A stretch of 64,000 nt of DNA from Gammaproteobacteria bacterium (GTDB lineage: Bacteria > Pseudomonadota > Gammaproteobacteria > Pseudomonadales > Porticoccaceae): assembly GCA_018069465.1 (NCBI GenBank), contig JAGPUW010000014.1, forward strand, positions 163,523 to 227,522. Direction: 5' to 3'. A program made the translations under genes and the position numbers. Below, piece after piece: positions 17,431-27,713 of the stretch (position 1 is its first letter; every line of letters begins with the position of its first letter). Below the pieces are notes generated by a model that worked only from the letters and a program-made list of their open reading frames with translations, searched no databases and was not told where the DNA came from.

Positions 17431-19095
17431 CTAATTCGCAGTATCGCCGGTCCATCCTGATGTTGGAGGGCATGAACCTGATCTTTCGAGTGATAATGCT
17501 CGATGATACAGGGCGTTAAGCTGCTTCTCGGCTACATCTGAATGCTTTTTCTCGAGCGCGTCAATTCGGTGGAGTTTTACTGTCAGTAAATGGCCATGCT
17601 TGTCACATAAGCTAGCGGCGATCCACAGAATTTCTTCTCGCAGACTTGTATCGCATCCAACAAACTGAGCACAGGTGTATGCACCGGTTTCTCCAACCGT
17701 ATCAAGCAACTGCGCTGCCTCATCGTTCCAATCGAAATTGGGATAAATCAAAAAATTGTGGGCAGAAAAAGGCCCATCCAGGCCACTCTTGCCTATGTCA
17801 GCCCCAAGGAAATTGAGACTCAAGGTGTTGGTGCCTTCAGTAAGGTACAGTGACGCATTTGCTGCACTACTGATAAGAGAGTCATCACTACCTCGTATGT
17901 CTGTAGAAAGCCCATAGTTTCCTGAACGCGAAACAACAACTTCATAATCAACTTGAAGCATCTCAAAGATGCCATCGTCATCGTTATCCAGCCCTCGATC
18001 GCCAATAACACCAATCACTTTGATAGGTGGTTGCTCCAAAGAAGTAGTATCGATGTCGAGGATCGCATTGATTGGCCAGAGTCCCAGGGGCCTCGCTCCC
18101 TTCCAGGCATCAACAGATGCGACCAGCCATGGCTGGCCATTGAGCGTTTCCAGTTCCTCAATCGAGAAATCGAAAACGAGCGGTTCTTCAGGGTTTGAGA
18201 TGAAGATTGCATCACCTATGACCCCACCTTCGGCGCCGTTGATCAGCAACCTCACGTTATATTCACCAGGCTGCCTGGGAGATGTTTCTTCTACTACGAT
18301 ACGTACTCCATCCGTTTGCCCATTAGCGTTGTTATCAAGTTCGGTATAGTTGATTACGCCACTGATAGAGATGGGTACGTTACTGACAACAAAGGGCCTA
18401 TAGGTGTGTCCGCGATAATCTCCCCAAGCAGTCTCAAAAACGGCCTCATAGTCAGCTTCCCCGTTGACCGAGCTGACAGCGGTATAGACACCATCTCCCG
18501 ATGTTAGGTCTGGTGTCACACCATCATCTTTCAGATAAATACTATCCGATACTGTTTGGCCCACATGGTCGTAGAGAGTGGCCGAAATGGCTGCATTGGT
18601 GGCAGGCTGTTGCCCATCTAGTAGGGCAACGGTCAGTGCAAAGAGCTCATTAGAGCCAATGGGTATTCCCGGAACCCCGACCATTGCCCGGTACTGAGGC
18701 GATGGCTGCTCTATTACGGAGAGCCTGGCACCAACACTATCTATAGCGCTAATGGAAAACTGATATACCCCTACAGGAGCATTTACACCGGCTATTCTCG
18801 TTTTGTTTATTGACGGGTCTATGACTGTCGGGACGCTCATCCAGGAGAATCCGTGAAAACCTGAGTTGCCCTCATTCAAAACCTCACCGTTTGGTAAGGT
18901 AATGCTAAAGTCAGTTGTCGAGGCAGTATCGACCAATATATCTACCGTGGTCTGGGAAACAGTAAATGATGAACTAAGGGTGTTATTTTGATGGATTTTG
19001 AAATCCTGGGTTAGGGGGCCGAGGGGCAAAGACATTTCTTGCGCCAAGACACCAGTACCCGCCATCATAATCACTATCGCTTGAATCCATTTCAT
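17431..19095 (-). CDS. Secreted protein with choice-of-anchor-X-like domain
   Basis: A 554-residue exported protein. An N-terminal signal peptide (MKWIQAIVIMMAGTGVLA, cut before QEM) is clear. Most of the protein is beta-rich with repeated immunoglobulin-like segments. One contains YLKDDGVTPDLTSGDGVYTA, a motif found in choice-of-anchor X proteins. A D-rich loop, DNDDDGIFEM, looks like a calcium site. The C-terminal 110 residues become helical and lose the beta pattern (LREEILWIAASLCDKHGHLL). I chose ATG 19095, which overlaps the stop of the upstream lipase by four bases (ATGA), so they are coupled. A function in binding or protecting the lipase is only a guess; no enzyme motif is visible. 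Confidence 0.65.
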   Translation of the reverse strand: MKWIQAIVIMMAGTGVLAQEMSLPLGPLTQDFKIHQNNTLSSSFTVSQTTVDILVDTASTTDFSITLPNGEVLNEGNSGFHGFSWMSVPTVIDPSINKTRIAGVNAPVGVYQFSISAIDSVGARLSVIEQPSPQYRAMVGVPGIPIGSNELFALTVALLDGQQPATNAAISATLYDHVGQTVSDSIYLKDDGVTPDLTSGDGVYTAVSSVNGEADYEAVFETAWGDYRGHTYRPFVVSNVPISISGVINYTELDNNANGQTDGVRIVVEETSPRQPGEYNVRLLINGAEGGVIGDAIFISNPEEPLVFDFSIEELETLNGQPWLVASVDAWKGARPLGLWPINAILDIDTTSLEQPPIKVIGVIGDRGLDNDDDGIFEMLQVDYEVVVSRSGNYGLSTDIRGSDDSLISSAANASLYLTEGTNTLSLNFLGADIGKSGLDGPFSAHNFLIYPNFDWNDEAAQLLDTVGETGAYTCAQFVGCDTSLREEILWIAASLCDKHGHLLTVKLHRIDALEKKHSDVAEKQLNALYHRALSLERSGSCPPTSGWTGDTAN

Positions 19096-20617
19096 TTCAG
19101 ATCCCCCCATCCAAGGCTACTCGTACCGATAGATATCGCGGTAGATTGTGCTGTTCCCTCGATTACCGTGCCGTGATTCACTCCATCCAGCTCAGTCTGA
19201 CTTATTGCTCCCGTGGCAGCCAGTGCGCTCGCCACAGTTACCATCGTATCGTTTGGGTTGAGTTGACTATCTCCTATCAGACTAAGCTCCACACCAGGTA
19301 CTGGTACTCCGAAGACGTCCCTGTAAACCACTATCCACTCTGCGGAATCATAATAGTAAAGAATATAGTAGAGTTTGTTTGCCTCACCAACGTCCGTCAC
19401 CTGATTTCCGAGCACCTCAGTTAGGCTAAGGCTTTGATCATCATTCCCATCCGCAGCTGCCCCAATTACCGCTACCTTTGCACCTTTACGTGAAGTTAGT
19501 GTTGGATTAGCGATCGCCCAAGTGGCAGGTTTAAGATCGCAGAGATCTGTTATGCCGGAACTGAGAACTCCACCGATGTCCGCCAAGAGGGTACCTAAGT
19601 GTGGAGACCCATGTGTGATCAAGCTGCTGGCTTTAAGGTCCTGGTAGACTGGTTGACCATCCATCGTCGCTACCTTGACTGGTATGTCAGTGTTTTCAGT
19701 TTTTCTTATTAGCATTCGACCATCGAGCCCCCCCATCGAATGGCCTACTAAATGAAATTCATGTGACCCATGCAGCTCTGAATCTTCCTTGATCTTGTCA
19801 ATGTGGGAATTGGCGTGGTCCTGAACAGCTGCTAACTCGCCGGGTCTGCAACCGAGCCTGAACGACACGGCGCTGTGATCCAATATCTTGGCGCGAAGCC
19901 CAGTAGAGCTCTTCACATTATCTATGTAATTTGAATTTTCAAATCCTTGGCTGTTTCCCCCAAGCCCCGTAAGAAGATATACAGGGTCGGCGGCTTCAAA
20001 TTTAAGTCCTACCCAGTCAATTGATACGCCCCAAACTCTACAGCCCACGTCTCTGTTAGATAGAAGAACACTTCTGTTGGCAGTATCAATAGCAATTGAT
20101 ACTGTGTTGGTAGCCACTGCCCCGGGAGCAGAAGGGAAGTTCACTTTTGTTATGGGAACAGTGAGGGAGTCATTGAATTTCCAGACTGAATCGTCACCCG
20201 AAAGCACACCTATAAATTCCCCGTTAAAATAGACCTCATCTACTTCTGGCATGAGACTGTCGGGGATGCCATCGCCGTCGCAATCTGCCGTAGGTGAGAT
20301 GTGTTGGTCGACGTCGTAAGCGGGTATTACCAGCCTTGCCGTGGGTGAAAGAGTGCCATTTGATACCGCTTCTGCAACATTTCCACATATCGACTAACTG
20401 GTAGCTCTACCTGTATTTGGTATTGTTCTGAGTCAGAAAACTTGTAGGAATCGAGTGTACCTGGCTGCCTATCCGAAAGTGGGAACTCGGCACTAGGTTC
20501 CGCAACTATCGAAAAACTAAATGGTGAATCTCCCGAGTGTTGGGGATATGAACTACTGGCCATAGTCGGCGCAGAAAGACAAAAAAAGAGCAGCGTAAAG
20601 TACTTCGTGAGTCTCAT
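19092..20617 (-). pseudogene. Secreted alpha/beta-hydrolase lipase, broken by a frameshift
   Basis: Two minus-strand frames read as one gene. The first (20617 down to 20327) encodes a signal peptide (MRLTKYFTLLFFCLSAPTMA) and ends FHPRQGW-stop. The second continues as GNVAEAVSNGTL, ARLVIPAYDVD, and DCDGDGIPDSL, then the lipase domain. Reading the junction with one extra G near 20383-20386 joins the frames as VSRYV-GNVAEAV. The lipase part has the nucleophile box LVGHSMGGLDG, a loop THGSPHLGT and a late His in DGVNHGTV, as in secreted triacylglycerol lipases. DCDGDGIPD resembles a thrombospondin-type calcium loop. Upstream coding frame is open from a TAG at about 20396. Either a recent pseudogene or an assembly error. 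Confidence 0.75.
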
Positions 20618-20913
20618 CGCCGTATAACAGGCAGTCGGTACGTCCATGTGTGCTTACCTATATAATTTTCAATTGGATCCCATCAATCCCAAACAGGTCA
20701 CGAGTATGCCATTGCTTCGTTTTCTGATTGAAATGCTATTTTAATGCTCTTCGTATTTCTCCAATAATGCCGGTGAAATACGATCCGATGGGACGTATTC
20801 CATCGGGGTAATGTGCAGGAAAACCCTGCGTCCTTATGTGCTACTTCAAGTAGCCACTAGGAATTTTAAAATTACATATGAATGAGTCTATCTCAACGTC
20901 AAAATATTTTTAC

Positions 20914-20937
20914 AAAAAAAGAACCCGGGAGGGCTTC
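20914..20937 (-). terminator. Possible minus-strand intrinsic terminator
   Basis: Read on the minus strand, an arm GAAGCCC pairs with GGGTTC around a short C-rich loop and is followed by a run of seven T. It would fit the end of a minus-strand transcript such as the small frame at 21113-21226. The stem is short and has one bulge. Confidence 0.4.
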
Positions 20938-21112
20938 CTTTTCTGCAGCATGCTGATGCGTGCCGGGAAGTGCATCGCTTGGTCTAACCAGCGATGTACT
21001 GAGGTGGTCTAGTAAATCTGCACAACCCAGTTAAGGGATAATACCCATCACTGGAGATCAAAATCTCAGTGAACAACGGCCAGATGTGTGTTCTCGTAAA
21101 ACCCAGTTTCAC

Positions 21113-21226
21113 TCACATAAATAGAGTGGTGGTCGTCAATCCTGCCGCTGTCAGCCAGTAGAACCCGTGAGGAGGATGGCCTTTAACGAAATAGATCGCA
21201 CTTTCGATAATGCTTAAGCCAATCAT
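21113..21226 (-). CDS. Possible small membrane peptide (37 residues)
   Basis: A 37-codon frame begins at ATG 21226 and ends at TGA 21115-21113. The product opens MIGLSIIESAIYFVKG and continues HPPHGFYWLTAAGL, two hydrophobic stretches broken by a K-G-H-P-P turn. This looks like a small helical-hairpin membrane protein. The frame remains open 11 codons further upstream without an accepted start, and no strong ribosome site is visible, so it may be the remnant of a longer gene. A minus-strand terminator-like hairpin lies downstream. Confidence 0.3.
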   Translation of the reverse strand: MIGLSIIESAIYFVKGHPPHGFYWLTAAGLTTTTLFM

Positions 21227-21593
21227 TACAATTGGGAATAGCTTTTCAATACTAAATGTTATTTAGACTCACCTTTAAACGTTGTCAAAAACACTGACAG
21301 GGAAGAGACACTTACCCTTACGGGGGTTGGGTTCTTCGAGTGCTGCAAAACAGCACCGGTTAATTAATTATCATCCTCCTCAATTGATTTCTCAATTGGA
21401 CGACAAGGATAAATAGCCAAGGTGTGGTCGCCGTACGGTTTGGTGGTCGAATAGCGCGATTGTCGAATAGAGAGGGGGTTGCTACACTCGCCCCCGGTTT
21501 ATTATCGTCACACTGGGCTCTCTTCAAGGGAGCGTTGTTTTACCAGCTGAGACTTCATTGATTACAACTACTTGAATAACAGGAGAAACACGG

Positions 21594-21860
21594 ATGCAAG
21601 CTTTTCTTACCCTCGGCAAATACCTTACTTTAGGCTTTTGGGTGCTGCCCTTGTTGGCATTATTTGGTGCACTGGGCGAGCAATGGAGCCAATACATGCT
21701 ATGGGCCGGTGTCTTTGTGTTTTTCGCTCACCTTGGTGAACTGCTGCTGGTACAGGGCAAATTGCGCAGCCACGGCAAGGCGGGGATTATGGACGCGATT
21801 ATGGTAATTTTGGTGGGCTTTTTTTACTGGCTACCTATTTTCAAGCAAGAAAAAATGTAG
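21594..21860 (+). CDS. DUF1145 family membrane protein
   Basis: An 88-residue inner-membrane protein with three hydrophobic helices, including FWVLPLLALFGALGEQW and MLWAGVFVFFAHLGELLLV, and the conserved terminal stretch GFFYWLPIFKQ. This matches DUF1145 (YhhL-like), a family common in gammaproteobacteria with no known function. AGGAGA sits just before the ATG. A strong perfect hairpin follows the stop, so it is a single-gene transcript. Divergence from the lipase region makes the upstream spacer its likely promoter. Confidence 0.8.
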   Translation: MQAFLTLGKYLTLGFWVLPLLALFGALGEQWSQYMLWAGVFVFFAHLGELLLVQGKLRSHGKAGIMDAIMVILVGFFYWLPIFKQEKM

Positions 21861-21864
21861 TTGT

Positions 21865-21905
21865 TGTGTGCCGGGGCTGCCACTTAACCCCGGCACACAG
21901 TTTCC
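21865..21905 (+). terminator. Strong rho-independent terminator
   Basis: A perfect 12-base-pair stem, TGTGTGCCGGGG against CCCCGGCACACA, with an eleven-base loop and a short GTTTCC tail. It closes the DUF1145 gene. Confidence 0.75.
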
Positions 21906-22006
21906 ACCTTTAGTCGATAATAGAAAGTAGTAGATAATAGAAAGGCTCGACGTTAGCAGGACAAAATACTGCAGGATGCTTAATAACGATAACAAGGCAC
22001 CTGACG

Positions 22007-22861
22007 ATGAAGGACAATTTGATTACTAGCGCTTGCGCAATTGAAGAAATCAAAACTCAGGGCTACACTGTCATTGAGGATTTTTTATCGCCTACGCAGT
22101 TGCAGGCGGTAAAAGCACTGCTGCCGCGCATTAATGGTCAATACCTGGGGCGCAATAACTTTGAGGGGGGTAAAACCGAACGTATTTATGCCCTGTTGGC
22201 CTATGACAAAATAATTCAGGATGTTGTCGAAGACCCGCGCATTATGGCTTTGTGTGACCAGTTCCTTGAGCCCAATTATTTGCTCACCACCAGCCAGTCG
22301 ATTTGTATTCACCCGGGGGAAACACCTCAGCCCTGGCATTGCGATGACGTGTTTTACAGCATTCCTCGGCCCCGGCCGATGGTTGGTTTGTCGACGGTGG
22401 TGGCGATCGACGATTTTAGCGAAGAGAATGGCGGCACCGAAATTATCCCCGGCAGCCATTTGTGGAGCGATGACGAGGTGGGTGGGGATTATCGCAGCGG
22501 TGAAGGTGAGCGCGACTCCGCTTTTGCCGAACGCATGCAGGGCCAATCCGTCGCCCTGGAAATGCCCGCTGGGGCCTGTGTGGTTTTTGCCAGTAATACC
22601 TTACATCGCGGTGGTACGAATACCAGCGCCAAGCCTAGACAGGCGCTCTCCAATCAATATTGTCAGCCCTGGGCGAGAACCATAGAAAATTTCTATTTGT
22701 CGGTGCCTACCGCACTGGTTAACGAAATGAGCCCGAAATTGAAGTCGCTGCTGGGTTATTCCGTACACCTGCCGTTTATGGGGCAGGTTTCGGGCTCCCA
22801 TCCGCTAAAAGCACTGGCTGCTGATTATTTGCCGCCCGTTTCGCGGCGGGATAAAAAATAA
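22007..22861 (+). CDS. Phytanoyl-CoA dioxygenase family protein
   Basis: A 284-residue Fe(II)/2-oxoglutarate-dependent oxygenase of the PhyH type. The iron-binding triad fits: His and Asp in QPWHCDDVFY and the second His in NTLHRGGTN, with the oxoglutarate-binding Arg likely in the following AKPRQALSNQ. Members hydroxylate carboxylic acids or CoA esters; the substrate here is unknown. It stands alone between a terminator and an outer-membrane protein gene about 60 bases downstream. Those two may form an operon, linking uptake of a hydrophobic compound with its oxidation, but this is inference. Confidence 0.85.
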   Translation: MKDNLITSACAIEEIKTQGYTVIEDFLSPTQLQAVKALLPRINGQYLGRNNFEGGKTERIYALLAYDKIIQDVVEDPRIMALCDQFLEPNYLLTTSQSICIHPGETPQPWHCDDVFYSIPRPRPMVGLSTVVAIDDFSEENGGTEIIPGSHLWSDDEVGGDYRSGEGERDSAFAERMQGQSVALEMPAGACVVFASNTLHRGGTNTSAKPRQALSNQYCQPWARTIENFYLSVPTALVNEMSPKLKSLLGYSVHLPFMGQVSGSHPLKALAADYLPPVSRRDKK

Positions 22862-22922
22862 AAATTAAGCGCCTGTTTTCGGCCTGGCCGGGTCGGGAAA
22901 GGATTGAACGCTGAAAAATTTA

Positions 22923-24239
22923 ATGAAAGTAGGGCCAGTCGCGCGCAAGCTTTTATCGCTGTGCCTCACTGTATATTTCATCGCTGTGCATTCGCCGCTC
23001 TATGCTGATATTTATAATGGCGAGAGGCTGAATATTGACGGCGATGCACGTCTCAAGCTAATTGCTATCGATGAGCTGCCCCTGGATACCGGTACCAAAC
23101 TACCGGAGTTAAATTATTCCGAGACTATATTGGGTATATGGGCGACCTGGCAGCAGTCCGATAATATTCGTTACAAAGCCTGGCTGAAAACTGAGTTTCG
23201 CAATTACACGACTAATGAACAGGCTAACCGCTATCGTTTTGTCGACGAGTTTATTTTCCATGAGCTGTCGGTGGAATACAGCAATCTGTTTGATGGCTTT
23301 GTCGATGTCAAAGTCGGTCGTTTTCCCCTCTATTATGGCCATGGCTTGCTGATTCTGGAGAGCAGTCCTCTCGATGCCGAGCGCAGTTATGGCTTTAATG
23401 GCATTAAAACCCGCTTCAAATTCGAGCAGTTTAATCTCGATTTGATGGGCCTTTATGGGTCAAAAGAAGACCCGCTGATTATCAACAATAAGCATAAAAA
23501 AATTCCCTTGGTGGAAAGTGACGAAGAGGGTTTTGTCGCCTATCTGACTAATAAAAGTCAGGCCAATAAAAACCAGGCCAATAAAGATCAGCCCTGGCTG
23601 CCGAAAGATCTGTACTACATGTACAAGCACGAACAGCCGCGCTTTGGCCGTGGCGATATTTATTTTCACACCCTGGGTTTTATTGTCGAGGAGTCAGTGG
23701 GTGATGGCTTTACAGCCTATTGGGAGCTGGCGGGGCAGCGGGGTCATCGCAGCGGGGGTGGCGACACCAAAGGCTGGTTGAGCGACAGCATGTTGACTTA
23801 TGCCTGGTCGGATCTGAGCTGGAAGCCAGAGCTTTTTGTCGGCAATTACTATCTCACTGGCGATGACCCCTCAACGGAAACGGAAGAGGGCTGGCACGGT
23901 TTGTGGGCGCGCTGGCCTCAGTCCTCCTATTTGCTGGTCTGGCAGTTTATTCCCAAAATTGGCGAGTGGAGCAATCTCAACTGGACGCGGGTTGGCGCTC
24001 GCTTTAAGCCCAGTGAGTTAAGTAGTTTTGAAATCAGTTTTGGCCCGGTTAAAGCGCCGGAGAAAGGCCCCGGTGGTGGTAATGACAGGGGCGATTTGCT
24101 GATTCTGCTGTATAAGCAGCAGTTGAGTAAAAAGCTGTCGGTGGCGCTGCGCACTGAGTTTCTTGAATCAGGAGATTATCACCCCGAAGAGGGTAATCTT
24201 TCCTGGGAGACCCGTGTCGATTTTAAATACAGCTTTTAG
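22923..24239 (+). CDS. Outer-membrane beta-barrel porin-like protein (alginate-export-like)
   Basis: A 438-residue exported protein: signal peptide (LLSLCLTVYFIAVHSPLYA), alternating hydrophobic/polar strands throughout, and a C-terminal aromatic FKYSF, the sorting signal of outer-membrane barrels. Repeated motifs of barrel strands are visible (GDIYFHTLGFIVEE, ELSVEYSNLFDGFVDVKVGRF). The family resemblance is to alginate-export barrels. A short internal repeat, SQANKNQANKDQ, is unusual and may be a loop insertion. It lies 61 bases after the phytanoyl-CoA dioxygenase-like gene, suggesting a shared transcript. Substrate not known. Confidence 0.7.
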   Translation: MKVGPVARKLLSLCLTVYFIAVHSPLYADIYNGERLNIDGDARLKLIAIDELPLDTGTKLPELNYSETILGIWATWQQSDNIRYKAWLKTEFRNYTTNEQANRYRFVDEFIFHELSVEYSNLFDGFVDVKVGRFPLYYGHGLLILESSPLDAERSYGFNGIKTRFKFEQFNLDLMGLYGSKEDPLIINNKHKKIPLVESDEEGFVAYLTNKSQANKNQANKDQPWLPKDLYYMYKHEQPRFGRGDIYFHTLGFIVEESVGDGFTAYWELAGQRGHRSGGGDTKGWLSDSMLTYAWSDLSWKPELFVGNYYLTGDDPSTETEEGWHGLWARWPQSSYLLVWQFIPKIGEWSNLNWTRVGARFKPSELSSFEISFGPVKAPEKGPGGGNDRGDLLILLYKQQLSKKLSVALRTEFLESGDYHPEEGNLSWETRVDFKYSF

Positions 24240-24344
24240 GCTTTCCCCCATTTACAGAGGTGGTGGAAAAAAGAGCTGATCGGCGGCGCTGATTAATTGT
24301 CTCCCGGCTGCTAAAATGCCGCTTTGAAACTCCAGCACCCCGCC

Positions 24345-26507
24345 ATGCAAACCGCCAAACCTCTGTTCTCCTACACTAAATACTGGGCCGAATGCTTCGG
24401 TACTGCGCCTTTTCTACCGACCACGCGGGAGGAAATGGATCAGCTTGGCTGGGATAGCTGCGATGTAATTATTATTACCGGCGATGCCTATGTCGATCAC
24501 CCCAGCTTTGGTATGGCGGTGATTGGTCGCTTGCTTGAGGCTCAGGGCTTTCGCGTCGGCATTATCGACCAGCCCGACTGGCGCAATAAAAACGACTTTA
24601 TGAGTCTCGGCAAGCCCAATCTGTTTTTTGGCGTCGCCGCGGGCAATATGGATTCGATGATTAATCGCTACACGGCCGATAAGCGCGAGCGCAGCGATGA
24701 TGCCTATTCCCCCGATGATGCGGGCGGCAAGCGCCCCGACCGTGCGGTGATTGTGTACAGCCAGCGCTGCCGCGAAGCGTGGAAAGATGTGCCCATCGTG
24801 CTCGGCAGCATCGAGGCCAGCCTGCGCCGCATCGCCCACTACGATTACTGGTCGGACGAGGTGAGGCGCTCCATCCTCGTCGATTCCCAGGCCGATATTT
24901 TGCTCTATGGCAATGCCGAACGCGCCGTGGCCGAGGTCGCCCAGCGGCTGTCTCGGGGACAAGATATTTCGCAGGTCAGCGATATTCGCGGTACCGCCGT
25001 GTTGCGTGAAGATTTGCCCGAGGGCTGGACGATTATCGACTCCACCCGTGTGGATACGCCCGGTAAAGTCGATGCCATTCTCAACCCCTACGAGACGGTC
25101 GAAGAACAAGCCGCTGCCACTGGTGGCAAGTGCTCGGTGGGGCGCGACGAAGACAGCGGTGAGCAGGTGCTGCACTTTGTGCCCCATCGCGAAAAGGTTG
25201 ATCGCGCCAAAACGGCAATTCGCTTACCGCCTTATCACAAAGTTAAAACTGACCCCGTCCTCTACGCCCACGCCTCGCGGGTACTGCATCTTGAAACCAA
25301 CCCCGGCAATGCCCGGGCTTTGGTGCAGCGTCACGGCAATGTCGAGGTGTGGCTAAATCCGCCGCCCATTCCTCTGACCACCGATGAAATGGACGACGTG
25401 TTCGGCCTGCCTTTTGCCCGCGTACCCCACCCCAAATATGAAGGCCGCCGGATTCCCGCCTACGAGATGATTCGTTTCTCGGTGAATATTATGCGCGGTT
25501 GCTTTGGTGGTTGTACCTTCTGCTCGATTACCGAGCACGAGGGGCGGATTATTCAAAGCCGCTCTGAAGATTCGATTATTAATGAGATTGAAAAAATCCG
25601 CGATATGACCCCGGGTTTTACCGGCGTGATCTCCGATCTTGGTGGACCAACGGCGAATATGTATCGCCTCGCCTGTAAAACGACAGAAATTGAATCGGCC
25701 TGCCGTCGCTTATCCTGTGTTTATCCGGGTATCTGTTCGAACTTAAATACCGACCACAATCCGCTGATCAGTTTGTACCGTCGGGCGCGCGATTTACCGG
25801 GTGTTAAAAAAGTACTGATTGCCTCCGGTCTGCGCTACGACCTGGCGGTGGAGTCACCCGAATATGTTGAGGAGCTGGTTACCCATCACGTCGGTGGCTA
25901 TTTAAAAATAGCACCCGAGCACACCGAAGACGGCCCTCTGTCAAAAATGATGAAGCCGGGCATTGGCACTTACGAACGCTTTAGCGCCATGTTTGAAAAG
26001 TTCACCAAGAAAGCCGGTAAGAAGCAGTACCTCATTCCCTATTTTATTGCCGCCCATCCCGGTACTTCCGAGAACGACATGGTCGAGCTGGCGCTGTGGT
26101 TGAAGAGCCATAATTTCCGTGCCGATCAGGTGCAGACTTATTACCCTTCCCCGATGGCGACCGCTACTGCGATGTACCACAGCGGGCGCAACCCCTTGAA
26201 GCGTATTAGCTATAAGCGTGGCGAAAAAATCAGCCCGGTGCGCGACCTCGATAAACGCCGCCTGCACAAAGCCCTGCTGCGCTATCACGATCCGGCCAAC
26301 TGGCCCGCAATTCGTGACTACTTGAAAAGCGCCGGGCGAGCCGAGCTGATCGGTGATGGCGAGGGCTGCTTGATTCCAGAAGCAGAACAGAACTCAGGGC
26401 GAAGGGGGGCGAAAAACGTACGCCATTTTTCCACCCAACACCTTCGCTCTAAAAGTCGCCTTGGCGATGGGCGTGCGCCAAAAAGCCCCCGCCCGCGTAA
26501 AGCATGA
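24345..26507 (+). CDS. ygiQ: YgiQ family radical SAM protein
   Basis: A radical S-adenosylmethionine enzyme of 720 residues. The cluster motif CFGGCTFC binds the 4Fe-4S cluster, and the N-terminal region [20 protein letters not shown] through [13 protein letters not shown] matches the E. coli YgiQ protein closely. The C-terminal half keeps the HPAP-type motif [13 protein letters not shown] and [14 protein letters not shown]. The biochemical role of YgiQ is unknown. A TTG at 24324 opens the frame, but ATG 24345 fits the family better. Stand-alone gene. Confidence 0.95.
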   Translation: MQTAKPLFSYTKYWAECFGTAPFLPTTREEMDQLGWDSCDVIIITGDAYVDHPSFGMAVIGRLLEAQGFRVGIIDQPDWRNKNDFMSLGKPNLFFGVAAGNMDSMINRYTADKRERSDDAYSPDDAGGKRPDRAVIVYSQRCREAWKDVPIVLGSIEASLRRIAHYDYWSDEVRRSILVDSQADILLYGNAERAVAEVAQRLSRGQDISQVSDIRGTAVLREDLPEGWTIIDSTRVDTPGKVDAILNPYETVEEQAAATGGKCSVGRDEDSGEQVLHFVPHREKVDRAKTAIRLPPYHKVKTDPVLYAHASRVLHLETNPGNARALVQRHGNVEVWLNPPPIPLTTDEMDDVFGLPFARVPHPKYEGRRIPAYEMIRFSVNIMRGCFGGCTFCSITEHEGRIIQSRSEDSIINEIEKIRDMTPGFTGVISDLGGPTANMYRLACKTTEIESACRRLSCVYPGICSNLNTDHNPLISLYRRARDLPGVKKVLIASGLRYDLAVESPEYVEELVTHHVGGYLKIAPEHTEDGPLSKMMKPGIGTYERFSAMFEKFTKKAGKKQYLIPYFIAAHPGTSENDMVELALWLKSHNFRADQVQTYYPSPMATATAMYHSGRNPLKRISYKRGEKISPVRDLDKRRLHKALLRYHDPANWPAIRDYLKSAGRAELIGDGEGCLIPEAEQNSGRRGAKNVRHFSTQHLRSKSRLGDGRAPKSPRPRKA

Positions 26508-26516
26508 TAGACAGTT

Positions 26517-26537
26517 GTTGATTGTTGATTGTTGATT
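26517..26537. repeat. Three tandem GTTGATT units
   Basis: Three perfect copies of a seven-base unit lie between ygiQ and the lipoprotein gene. A short slippage-prone tract outside any reading frame. Confidence 0.7.
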
Positions 26538-26594
26538 AGAGGGAGTCATTAGTACTGTAATCGTAAATATTGCGTATGAAGGAAAGGATCTCCG

Positions 26595-27713
26595 ATGAAA
26601 CTCATAATAATAATGACCTGTGCGATGTTGCTTGTTTCGTGCTCATCAAATGAAGCTGGGACGAAGGATTGTCTGCCAAAAGGCGATATCACTCCGGTTT
26701 GTAAATTCAAAAACCCTGAAGATGCCGTGGTGCTTGCCAATGGCCAGGTCATCGTCAGTCAGATGGGTAATTTGGAAGAGAAAAGCCCTGGCAGCTTAGC
26801 CTTGTTTGATGTCGAAACGGGTTCGGTAACGACACTGTTTGGCCACGGCTATTCGCCGGATTACTATCTGGAAGGCTCCCTGGAAGGCTCCCCAAATGAG
26901 CCGGCTGACAACAGCTGGGGTAATGTCGATTGCGAAGGTGAGCCCAGTGAATTTATTTCTCCCCATGGCATAAGCTTGTTAAAACGCGCCGATGAGCGCT
27001 TGCAGTTGATGGTGGTTAATCATGGGCGTCGCGAATCGGTAGAGTTTTTTGAAGTGGTGATGGGTGAGCAGGGTGTATCAACACTCTGGCGCGGCTGTGT
27101 TCTGGCACCCAATAAAGAATTTTTTAATGATGTGGCGGCACTGCCTGACGGGGGGTTTATTGTCAGCAGTATGTATGCCACGAAAGGGCCAAAACTGCTC
27201 GGTTTACACTTCGGTGGCTATAAAGCTTTACTGGGAATGGACTCAGGCTATTTGAGTGAATGGCATCCCTGGCAGGAAATGACCGTTGTCCGTGGTAGCC
27301 ACGGTGCATTTCCAAATGGTCTGGCATTGTCAAAGGATGGTCGCTACATCTACGAAAATCTTTATGGCACAGACGAAGTGCGAAAGCTGGACAGACGCAG
27401 TGGTGAAGTACTGGCAGTTGCTCCAGTGATAAAGCCCGACAACAGCACTATCGATGCAAAAGGCCGCCTGCTAGTGGCCTCCCAGAAAGTGTCTCTACTT
27501 GAGTTGAATTCGTGCCTTGGCAAACCCGATGAAAGCTGCCTGCTGCCTTTTGAAATCATTCAAATCGATCCGCAAACCATGGCCAGTAAAGTTGTACTTC
27601 ATCAAGAAGGGCCGCCAATGGGTACGGGTACAGTGGCTGTTCAGTACAAGGACCAGCTACTTATCGGATCATTTTTGGGCGATCGAATGATCCTTACGCC
27701 TTATTCTGACTAA
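26595..27713 (+). CDS. Lipoprotein with SMP-30/gluconolaconase-like beta propeller
   Basis: A 372-residue predicted lipoprotein (lipobox LLVSC, mature Cys followed by SSNEAG). The rest is a beta-propeller pattern: repeated blades such as DAVVLANGQVIVSQ, GISLLKRADERLQLMVVNH, NDVAALPDGGFIVSSMYA and PNGLALSKDGRYIYEN, resembling SMP-30/paraoxonase-like proteins. These often bind calcium and hydrolyse lactones or esters. A direct amino-acid repeat, LEGSLEGSP, comes from a short tandem duplication in the DNA. The ribosome site AAGGA lies upstream. The gene's end overlaps the convergent nickel-protein gene by 20 bases. The substrate is not predictable. Confidence 0.8.
   Translation: MKLIIIMTCAMLLVSCSSNEAGTKDCLPKGDITPVCKFKNPEDAVVLANGQVIVSQMGNLEEKSPGSLALFDVETGSVTTLFGHGYSPDYYLEGSLEGSPNEPADNSWGNVDCEGEPSEFISPHGISLLKRADERLQLMVVNHGRRESVEFFEVVMGEQGVSTLWRGCVLAPNKEFFNDVAALPDGGFIVSSMYATKGPKLLGLHFGGYKALLGMDSGYLSEWHPWQEMTVVRGSHGAFPNGLALSKDGRYIYENLYGTDEVRKLDRRSGEVLAVAPVIKPDNSTIDAKGRLLVASQKVSLLELNSCLGKPDESCLLPFEIIQIDPQTMASKVVLHQEGPPMGTGTVAVQYKDQLLIGSFLGDRMILTPYSD

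Larger units (their letters stand above)
20618..21593. other. Gene-poor spacer of about 1 kb
   Basis: No gene of ordinary length is seen on either strand. It holds an A-rich stretch and a hairpin that is a possible minus-strand terminator (20914-20937), an imperfect hairpin at 20972-20997 (CATCGCTTGGT against ACCAGCGATG), a 37-codon minus-strand frame at 21113-21226, and a second hairpin near 21050-21075. The right end (about 21480-21590) should carry the promoter of the DUF1145 gene. I see no transfer RNA, transposase or integrase. Confidence 0.5.

Noticed and set aside
20975..21055. attC-like integron recombination site (GTCTAAC...GTTAAGG)
   Set aside because: The ends fit roughly, but the inner arms are not complementary, the last base breaks the consensus, and no integrase or cassette is nearby.
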